A stretch of DNA of 36,578 nt, taken from assembly GCA_964352675.1 (NCBI GenBank), contig CAYGSN010000018.1:1-36578 (forward strand), written 5' to 3'. This document shows, in pieces, positions 7,136 through 14,388 of the stretch (positions within the stretch are counted from its first letter, which is position 1; the number at the start of each line of letters is the position of its first letter). The DNA comes from CAYGSN01 sp964352675 (GTDB taxonomy: Bacteria; Pseudomonadota; Alphaproteobacteria; Micavibrionales; Micavibrionaceae). The notes under the pieces are model-generated. The model saw only the letters and a program-made list of their open reading frames with translations. It was not told the DNA's origin and made no database searches. The translations under genes and the position numbers were made by a program.

Positions 7136-10100
7136 TTATCCGCCATAAAGATTGCGCAAGCGTTGTTCGGCGATCATCAGCATCGGCAGATCAATCGTTC
7201 CGGCGCGGCGCAGCTTGTTGAAAAGCGGGTAGAGCTGCTCCACCGTATGAGTATGCGATTCCAGCCAGCGATCAACGATGTCTTTGCCTTTTGCTCCTCT
7301 GGCGCCGGTATCGCGTAGAATACGGATCGTCAGACCCGCCTGTGCACCATAGAGTTGTTCAACCAAGCCGGTTGTGGCCTCTGAATGCCAGGAATCTTCG
7401 GAGGTCATGAATTTCGCTTGCTGGCGCAACCAGTCCAGATGGAAATTCTGTCCGACGCGGAAATAGGTTTTGGCGGTGTTGGTCAGGTTGGTTTTGTGTT
7501 CCAGAGAGATACGAATGATATCGCAAGCGGAGCTGAGCACTGGCATCAGGGCAATTTGTCGTGCCAGAGATGCGGGCATTCCATCTTGTATAAAGCTGTT
7601 TTTGCGGGTTTCTATCATTTCCTGCAAATTCTCTGTGACCAGTGTGTCGATGTGGTTTCTCAGATTTTGTATGCCCTTCCTGAAATCTTTAACATCATTG
7701 CTCATATTCAGGTCACGGCCAAGGCGGGTCAGGAACCAGGCAATCGAATGGCGTGACATTTCAGTAACTTCACGCATGGCTTTGAGCTGTACCTCTGCCG
7801 GGACTTTATTATCCAGCGCCTCGATAGAATCCCAGAGCGGCCGGAGGTCAAAAGCTTCGCGTACGGTGATGTAGGCGCGCGCGATTTCGGCACTGTTTGC
7901 GGAGGTTTTCTTCATAATGGACTTGATGAAGGTCGGTCCCATACGGTTGATCAGGGAATTGGCCATTTTCGTGGCGATAATCTCGCGTGCGAGGCGGTGG
8001 TTGGAAATTTCCTTCGGGAATTTTTCCTGAAGGATATCCGGGAAATAATCCATCAGCCAGTATTGCATGTCCGGATGATCCGGGATGTCTGTGGTTAGCA
8101 AATCTTGAGTGAAGGCGATTTTGGCGTAGGAGACCAAGATTGAGAGTTCCGGGCGCGTTAGGCCGTGACCAATCCTCAGGCGGGATTCGATTTCCTCTGC
8201 CTCAGGCAGACCTTCGATTTTACGTTTCAGGCCCTTCTCCCGCTCCATATCCTGAATAAATTCATCATGGATTTGGAGGCTTTGCGGTGCGGTGAGTTCT
8301 GCTAGGGAAATTGCCTGGGCCTGTTGGTAATTGTGCCAGAGGACGTGCTGTGCAACCTCGTTGGTCATTTTTTCCAGTAACTTGTTACGGACGGGGATGT
8401 CCATTTTATATGCTGGGTTACGCATGACATCGGCCAGCAGAATTTTGATATTAACCTCATGGTCCGAAGAATCCACACCACCGGAATTATCGATGAAGTC
8501 TGTATTAATTTTCCCGCCTTTTTCCGAGAATTCGATTCGGCCCAGCTGGGTGACGGCCAGGTTTGCACCTTCGCCGATGACGGTGGCGCGCAATTCTTTC
8601 CCATCAATCCGCAGGGCATCATTATTTTTATCGCCGACATCGGAATGAGTTTCGCGGGAGGATTTAACGTAGGTTCCAATTCCACCAAACCACATCAGAT
8701 CCGTCCGCGCCTTGAGCATATAGCGCATGAGTTGGGCAGGGCTGACTTTGTCTTCGGTGATCTCAAAACGTTTTTTAATTTCCTCGCTGAGTTTAAGTGT
8801 TTTCTCGCTGCGCAGGAAGATGGCGCCGCCTTTCGAGAGTTTTGATTTATCGTACTGGTCCCATCCCGCAACATTTTTGAACAGGCGCTCGCGCTCCTTA
8901 AAGCTTGTCGCTGGATTGGGGTTTGGGTCGCAGAAAATATGGAGGTGGTTGAAAGCACCGACAAGGCGAATATGTTCCGAGAGCAGCATGCCGTTGCCGA
9001 ATACATCTCCGCCCATATCACCGACACCGATCACATCGAAATCCTGGGTCTGGGTGTTGTGGTTGAGCTGGCGGAAATGCAGCTTGACTGATTCCCATGC
9101 ACCGCGCGCGGTGATTGCCATTTTCTTATGGTCGTAACCGGCCGATCCGCCGGAGGCGAAGGCATCGCCCAGCCAGAAATCATATTCCAGAGATAGGGCG
9201 TTGGCGATGTCGGAGAAGGTTGCCGTGCCTTTATCCGCCGCGACAACCAGATATGGGTCGTCGCCGTCATGCCGGACGACGTCTTTGGGCGGAATGACCT
9301 TGTTGCCTTTGAGGTTATCAGTAATATCCAGCAGGCCGCGAATAAAAATCTTGTAGCATTCGATGCCTTCTTTCTGAAACTCTTCACGCGATTTTGTTGG
9401 TGTTTTGACCACAAATCCGCCTTTGGATCCCATGGGAACAATCACGGCGTTTTTCACCATTTGCGCCTTCATCAGGCCCAGAACCTCGGTCCGGAAATCT
9501 TCCTGCCGGTCGGACCAGCGTAGACCTCCGCGCGCAATTTTATCGCCGCGCAGATGAATTGCTTCGACGCGCGGGGAATAGACAAATATCTCGCGGTAGG
9601 GGCGCGGCGCAGGCAAGTCATCAACCGCGCCGGAATCAATTTTAATGGCGAGATATGGTTTGTAGCCGCCATTTCCTTTGGCCTGGAAATAATTGGTGCG
9701 CAGGGTCGCTTTCACCAGTGCGGTCATGCTGCGCAACACTTTGTCCTGATCCAGCGAGTCAACCTTTTCCAGTTCAGCAATTATATTGGCTTCGATCTCC
9801 TGTGCGTGTTCTTCGGCTTTGCCCTGATTTCTTGGGTCATGCATTGTTTTAAACAGGCGGGTGATCAGGAAGCTGATTTTTGGATTCTGGATCAGGGCTT
9901 CATGGATGTAGCCTCGGCTAAACGGAAAGCGGATTTGCTTCATATAGCGGACATAGGTGCGCAGCACGGTAATGGCTCGCCAGGTTAGCTTTGCTTTTAG
10001 CACAAGGCTGTTCAGACTGTCGTTTTCAACCTGTCTGTACCAGATATGAGCGAAAGCGTTCTCAAAGATATCTTTCACGTCATCAATGATCACCAAGTCT

Positions 10101-11935
10101 TTGGTGTCGGGCAGCTCTAGCAGGAAGTCATGAATCCATACGGAAGCATCGCTGTCTTCAGGATGAACTTCAAACGGCAGTTCAGATGCGGCGCGCAGGC
10201 CCATATTGGCCAGAATCGGCAAGACATCAGAAAGGTTGATAGGAATGCCGGGATTGTAGATTTTCAGCCGCAGATGGTTGGCATCGACATTTTCGGGCCT
10301 GTAAAGGTCCAGCGCCAAATAGTTGTTTTCGAGTGCTTCCTCGATTTTGTGAATATCAAATACGGCATGTCTGGCCAGATAGCGTGACGTATAAGAAATC
10401 GGGAAAGCATTGCCGTATTTGTTTTTAAGCTGGAGGATATCTTCCTCATCATCCATGCTGCTTGTTAAAGCCTCTCCTAAGCGTTCTTCCCAGGTTTTCC
10501 CGAGTTCCTGCAACTGTGCTTCGATTTTCGCCGTATTGTAACGCGGCGGTTTTTTCTGCGAGACATTGATCATGAACATTGCCCGCGCAAACAGGGAATC
10601 ATCCATGGAGGTGTTAAAGTTTGTACAAACGCCGTGCAATTCTTCTTCCAGAATTTTGGTAATCTGCTTTCGGATTGTGGTGCCAAAGCGATCGCGCGGA
10701 ACGTAGACAAGAGCCGATATATAACGGCCGAAAGGGTCCTGTCGTATGAACAGGGCGATCCGCTGGCGCTCTTGCAGGCGCAAAATATTTAACCCAATCT
10801 GGAAGAGCTCTTTGGGTTCTATTTGGAACAATTCATCGCGGGGATAACGCTCCAGAATATGGCGAAGGGCTTTGCGGTCATGTGATCCGGCCGCGAATTC
10901 GGACATTTCCATGATTTCATCGACTTTTTCACGCAAATAGGGAACATCGCCGACACTTCGGGAATAGGTAACAGAGGTGAACAGGCCGAGAAAGAGTTTT
11001 TCGCCTTTTACCTTACCTTTTTCATCATAGGTTTTAACGGCAATGGCATCCATCGGCACGCGACGGTGAACGGTGGAAATACGGTTGGTTTTTGAAATCG
11101 AGATAGGAGGTAGGCTGCGGCGCAACTCCTGGAGATTGCGTGGTAGGCCTTCTTCGCTTTCACGAATGTAGGCCGGCTTCATTTCGCTGCTCAGGACGCC
11201 CATATTTTTGCCCCTGACGGTTTTACTGGTCAGGCCGTCTTTTCCTTCTGCAAACTGGTATTCGCGAAAGCCAAGCAGGGTAAAGTTATTATTGTACAGG
11301 TAATCCAGGAAGGCGCAGTATTTCTGAATTTCCTTGGCCGGCCGAGAAATGCGGGCCTCGGCCAGCTCATCCTTGGCTTTTTTGAGTTCGGTCAGCATTT
11401 TTTGCCAGTCTCTGTTGGCAAATTCAACATCTTCAATGGCTTCACGCAGACCTGTTTCCAGCTCCTCGAGCTCTTCATCGGTCAGGGCATGCTTGATATG
11501 GATATGGATGTGCGAACGCGCTGTATAGCCTTTTTGTGCTTTTTTTGAAACGGAGCTGAGTTGACCCTTATTATCGTATTTAACGTAAAGGACCGGGTGC
11601 ACGAGAAAATCAATTAACAAGCTGCGTTCATTGATTTTTGCCGTAACCGAATCCACAAGAAACGCATAATCGTTACTAACGATATCGATGACGGTTTTGC
11701 GGCGATGGTTTTTACCGTTAATCGGGCAGTAAATTTGAATTTCCGCGCGATCGTTTCTGTTTTTCTGGCTGAGGTCCCAATGGGATTTGATCATGTTCAG
11801 GAAGGTTGTCTGATCGAACAGATCCATATCTTCCTTCAGGATGAAGCTGCCCATCATCTCCACGAAATCTTTCTGCGCATCCGTATGAGGTTTGGGCAGG
11901 GATTCAACAGCTTTTTTGATATATGTTTTCAGCAT
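7136..11935 (-). CDS. gdhB: NAD-specific glutamate dehydrogenase, large (GDH-180) class
   Basis: This 1,599-residue enzyme interconverts glutamate and 2-oxoglutarate plus ammonia using NAD. Length and sequence match the large bacterial GDH class, which has long regulatory N- and C-terminal regions around a central dehydrogenase core. The first 700 residues or so contain the ACT-like regulatory segments known for the family. The catalytic core includes ARGGLRWSDRQEDFRTEVLG near residue 800, then KAQMVKNAVIVPMGSKGGF with active-site lysines. Further motifs are GVGDMGGDVFGNGMLLS near 973, WFGGIGTYVKSS near 1081, and GEGANLAVTQLGRIEF. It is monocistronic. Its TAA directly abuts the TAA of ubiA on the other strand, with no bases between, and no terminator is seen there. 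Confidence 0.95.
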   Translation of the reverse strand: MLKTYIKKAVESLPKPHTDAQKDFVEMMGSFILKEDMDLFDQTTFLNMIKSHWDLSQKNRNDRAEIQIYCPINGKNHRRKTVIDIVSNDYAFLVDSVTAKINERSLLIDFLVHPVLYVKYDNKGQLSSVSKKAQKGYTARSHIHIHIKHALTDEELEELETGLREAIEDVEFANRDWQKMLTELKKAKDELAEARISRPAKEIQKYCAFLDYLYNNNFTLLGFREYQFAEGKDGLTSKTVRGKNMGVLSSEMKPAYIRESEEGLPRNLQELRRSLPPISISKTNRISTVHRRVPMDAIAVKTYDEKGKVKGEKLFLGLFTSVTYSRSVGDVPYLREKVDEIMEMSEFAAGSHDRKALRHILERYPRDELFQIEPKELFQIGLNILRLQERQRIALFIRQDPFGRYISALVYVPRDRFGTTIRKQITKILEEELHGVCTNFNTSMDDSLFARAMFMINVSQKKPPRYNTAKIEAQLQELGKTWEERLGEALTSSMDDEEDILQLKNKYGNAFPISYTSRYLARHAVFDIHKIEEALENNYLALDLYRPENVDANHLRLKIYNPGIPINLSDVLPILANMGLRAASELPFEVHPEDSDASVWIHDFLLELPDTKDLVIIDDVKDIFENAFAHIWYRQVENDSLNSLVLKAKLTWRAITVLRTYVRYMKQIRFPFSRGYIHEALIQNPKISFLITRLFKTMHDPRNQGKAEEHAQEIEANIIAELEKVDSLDQDKVLRSMTALVKATLRTNYFQAKGNGGYKPYLAIKIDSGAVDDLPAPRPYREIFVYSPRVEAIHLRGDKIARGGLRWSDRQEDFRTEVLGLMKAQMVKNAVIVPMGSKGGFVVKTPTKSREEFQKEGIECYKIFIRGLLDITDNLKGNKVIPPKDVVRHDGDDPYLVVAADKGTATFSDIANALSLEYDFWLGDAFASGGSAGYDHKKMAITARGAWESVKLHFRQLNHNTQTQDFDVIGVGDMGGDVFGNGMLLSEHIRLVGAFNHLHIFCDPNPNPATSFKERERLFKNVAGWDQYDKSKLSKGGAIFLRSEKTLKLSEEIKKRFEITEDKVSPAQLMRYMLKARTDLMWFGGIGTYVKSSRETHSDVGDKNNDALRIDGKELRATVIGEGANLAVTQLGRIEFSEKGGKINTDFIDNSGGVDSSDHEVNIKILLADVMRNPAYKMDIPVRNKLLEKMTNEVAQHVLWHNYQQAQAISLAELTAPQSLQIHDEFIQDMEREKGLKRKIEGLPEAEEIESRLRIGHGLTRPELSILVSYAKIAFTQDLLTTDIPDHPDMQYWLMDYFPDILQEKFPKEISNHRLAREIIATKMANSLINRMGPTFIKSIMKKTSANSAEIARAYITVREAFDLRPLWDSIEALDNKVPAEVQLKAMREVTEMSRHSIAWFLTRLGRDLNMSNDVKDFRKGIQNLRNHIDTLVTENLQEMIETRKNSFIQDGMPASLARQIALMPVLSSACDIIRISLEHKTNLTNTAKTYFRVGQNFHLDWLRQQAKFMTSEDSWHSEATTGLVEQLYGAQAGLTIRILRDTGARGAKGKDIVDRWLESHTHTVEQLYPLFNKLRRAGTIDLPMLMIAEQRLRNLYGG

Positions 11936-12029
11936 GAAGATTTATTAAAGACGCAATAGCGGGGCTCTCATCAACGGGTTTTTAGATATTGCGGTTTCGG
12001 CCGGACCGTCCGCGTAAAAAAGATACTAT

Positions 12030-12058
12030 CACATAATTTCCTGTAATATCAGTGTCAA
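12030..12058 (-). promoter_or_regulatory. Candidate promoter of the glutamate dehydrogenase gene
   Basis: A perfect TTGACA (12053-12058, minus strand) is followed after 17 bases by TATGTG, a weak -10. Transcription would begin near 12023, giving a leader of roughly 88 bases. The 240-base gap here holds this site and the chemoreceptor terminator, and nothing else I can identify. Confidence 0.3.
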
Positions 12059-12110
12059 AAGGAAAGAGTATAAAAAAAAATCAAAGATGTGGAGAATTCG
12101 TGGCGATGAA

Positions 12111-12154
12111 AAAGAAAAGGGCCCTCTCCGTACTTAATCAGAAAAAGCCCTTTT
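12111..12154 (-). terminator. Rho-independent terminator after the chemoreceptor gene
   Basis: On the minus strand AAAAGGGC (12147-12154) pairs with GCCCTTTT (12115-12122) around a 24-base loop and runs into TTTTCTTT. It begins 22 bases after the stop codon of the chemoreceptor gene. Confidence 0.6.
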
Positions 12155-12175
12155 AAATGAATTTTTTTGGTGGTT

Positions 12176-13714
12176 TTAGCGCTCCATAAAGTCACTCACT
12201 TGCTTGTTCATCTCATTGGCTTTATTGGCCAGTTGCTCAGCAAGTTGAAGCAATTGTGTTGAGGCCGCGCCGGTCTCCTGAGATGCTGCTTGAACGCCGG
12301 CAATATTGCTGGTCACTTCGGTCGTGGCCTTAGACGCTTCCTGCACATTGCGGGAAATTTCTGTCGTCGTTGCCGCTTGTTCTTCAATCGCAGCAGAGAT
12401 AGAAGTGCTGGCTTCGCTGATGGAGGCGATAGTTTGGCGGATCGAGGCAATAGCGTGCACTGCTTCCGAGGTTGTGGATTGCATCGTTGAGATTTGTGCG
12501 CGGATTTCCTCGGTCGCCTTGGCGGTTTGTGCTGCCAGGGACTTAACCTCGGAGGCCACAACGGCAAAGCCTTTACCGGCTTCACCGGCTCTGGCGGCTT
12601 CAATGGTTGCGTTTAGCGCCAGCAGGTTGGTTTGTTCCGCGATTTCGTTAATCAGGTTCACCACATCGCCGATCTGGTTGGAGGCTTCGTGGAGCTGTTC
12701 AACCGTTTTGTTTGTGGTTTCTGCTTTTCTCACGGCCTCGGCAGCTGTTTCGTTAGATTTGGCCACTTGTTCCGCGATTTCCTTGATAGAAGCTGTCATC
12801 TCTTCAGTTGCCGCAGCAACAGTCTGAACGTTGGTTGATGCTTCTTCGGATGCGGCAGCAACCGATGTTGCCTGCGCGGAGGCTTCTTCTGCGGCTGCGG
12901 AGAGGTTGCGAGCCGTGGCCTGGACCTCTTCGGATGAGCCGGAAACAACTTGGGAGATTTCCAATACGGATTGTGACAGGTTTTCTTGCGCTGTAATCAC
13001 GGACCAACTGAGCATAGGCCCTATATAATAACCGCTATGGTCTTTAATTGCCGCAACGTTCAGATCGAGCGTTTCATCTCCTAATTTGATTTTGGAGTGA
13101 TAAGGCAAGTTGTTCGGGTCTTTTAGAATATTGCGCTGATGCGACGGATTTTTGTGGAAGACGTCTACCGAAGAACCAATAAGGTCTTCGACTTTGATTG
13201 GGATTAAGTGCTCTACAGTCTTGAGTGTATTGATACTGGTCTGGTTGGCGTATGTAATTGTGAATTCCTTGGTGTCACACATCATGACGTTTATCGGCAT
13301 GCTGTCCACCATGATCTTCAATTGTTCGCGCTCTGTACAGACGCTCCAGCTTAAGATGAGTTTTTTGACGGTTTTTCCGCTGTAAATTGCATCAATATGC
13401 AAATCGAGCATTTCGGGCCCAAGCCGGATAATTGCGCTATGCGGCAGGTTCGAGGGGTCCGCCAGCATCTTGCGTTGATAGGCCGGGTTTTTATGAAAGA
13501 TATCGATACACTGACCAACGATATTATTGCCCGTAACACCGTCCGGCAGAAGTTCGCTGATTGTATTGAGCGTGTTGATACTTGGCTTGTTGGCGTAATC
13601 AATGATCAGCGTTTTCGGATCGCATGTCATCACGTTCAACGGAATAAGATCCAGCATAACATTCGCATCGGATTTTGAACTCAGAAAAGGTACGATATTC
13701 ACTGCGGATTTCAT
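12176..13714 (-). CDS. Soluble methyl-accepting chemotaxis-type receptor with two PAS domains
   Basis: The protein has about 512 residues and no transmembrane segment or HAMP domain, so it should be cytoplasmic. Two PAS-like domains (about 15-125 and 130-245) are clearly an internal duplication; both contain a PxNVMxCD opening and a DxFHKNPxxQR segment. A long coiled-coil signalling domain follows, with the conserved tip EIAEQTNLLALNATIEAARAGE and GKGFAVVASEVKSLA (about 355-395) that binds CheA and CheW. No NWETF-type tether is present at the C-terminus. I chose the internal ATG at 13714 because a seven-G Shine-Dalgarno run ends 6 bases before it; the ORF itself opens at 13735. The ligand or redox signal is unknown. 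Confidence 0.9.
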   Translation of the reverse strand: MKSAVNIVPFLSSKSDANVMLDLIPLNVMTCDPKTLIIDYANKPSINTLNTISELLPDGVTGNNIVGQCIDIFHKNPAYQRKMLADPSNLPHSAIIRLGPEMLDLHIDAIYSGKTVKKLILSWSVCTEREQLKIMVDSMPINVMMCDTKEFTITYANQTSINTLKTVEHLIPIKVEDLIGSSVDVFHKNPSHQRNILKDPNNLPYHSKIKLGDETLDLNVAAIKDHSGYYIGPMLSWSVITAQENLSQSVLEISQVVSGSSEEVQATARNLSAAAEEASAQATSVAAASEEASTNVQTVAAATEEMTASIKEIAEQVAKSNETAAEAVRKAETTNKTVEQLHEASNQIGDVVNLINEIAEQTNLLALNATIEAARAGEAGKGFAVVASEVKSLAAQTAKATEEIRAQISTMQSTTSEAVHAIASIRQTIASISEASTSISAAIEEQAATTTEISRNVQEASKATTEVTSNIAGVQAASQETGAASTQLLQLAEQLANKANEMNKQVSDFMER

Positions 13715-13824
13715 AGCAATCCCCCCCTCATGCATAAAACAACGATATAACGCAGCCTATCATGCTTAAAAAAATAATTAATAAAATTTTTGGCGCTCGT
13801 ACGATTGCGTGCCTCGAGGTTTGA

Positions 13825-14388
13825 TTAATTTTGTAAGATGGAAAGAGTCTCTTGCATTTCCTCTTTTGTCCAGTTTGCGCCGATATACTTGGTTTTGATA
13901 GAAAGATCGGGCCCTATCAGCAACGTTTCGGGGAGCTTATAGGTCTGAAACAAATTTTGGGTGACGCCTTCCCGGTCATGGGCGATGTACACATTATCGT
14001 ATTCGTATTGCAGTGTGTTTTGGGTTTTTAGACGCTTCAGAAAGGCCTGCATTTTTTCCTGATCCATGTCTGAAGAAAGCGCGATCAGGACAACATTATC
14101 TTTAAAGTCCTGCGATGCTTGGATGAGGGCAGGAAATTCTTTGATGCAGGGCGCGCACCACGAGGCCCAGAAATTCAGCAGAATAGTTTTGCCTTTGAAA
14201 TCATGAAGGTTGGCGCTGCGGCCCTGGATGTCAGTGAAGGTAAAATCGGGAGTGGTTTGCTGTGGCGAAACCTGCTGCGCTGCTCTTTCCTCCGGGATGG
14301 TTGGAATGCTGCGGCCCTGATCCAGATATAATGTTGTGCCATAGCCGATCAGGGCAAGACAGATAATGATCAGGATATTGTATTTCAT
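13825..14388 (-). CDS. resA: Membrane-anchored thioredoxin-like protein for cytochrome c maturation (ResA/TlpA type)
   Basis: This 187-residue protein has an N-terminal hydrophobic anchor (about residues 4-22) and a TlpA/ResA-like thioredoxin fold facing the periplasm. The redox motif is WASWCAPC with C78 and C81, preceded by FKGKTILLNF. A cis-proline loop is likely at KLPETLLIG. In System II cytochrome c maturation such proteins reduce the CXXC of apocytochrome before heme attachment. Its ATG overlaps the TGA of the upstream ResB-CcsA gene (ATGA), so the two are translationally coupled, which supports this role over a general thiol reductase. The symbol is by analogy; CcsX would be equally fair. 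Confidence 0.85.
   Translation of the reverse strand: MKYNILIIICLALIGYGTTLYLDQGRSIPTIPEERAAQQVSPQQTTPDFTFTDIQGRSANLHDFKGKTILLNFWASWCAPCIKEFPALIQASQDFKDNVVLIALSSDMDQEKMQAFLKRLKTQNTLQYEYDNVYIAHDREGVTQNLFQTYKLPETLLIGPDLSIKTKYIGANWTKEEMQETLSILQN

Noticed and set aside
7545..7566. Sigma-54-like TGGCAC...TTGC on the minus strand
   Set aside because: The spacing is one base too long and the site is inside the glutamate dehydrogenase gene.
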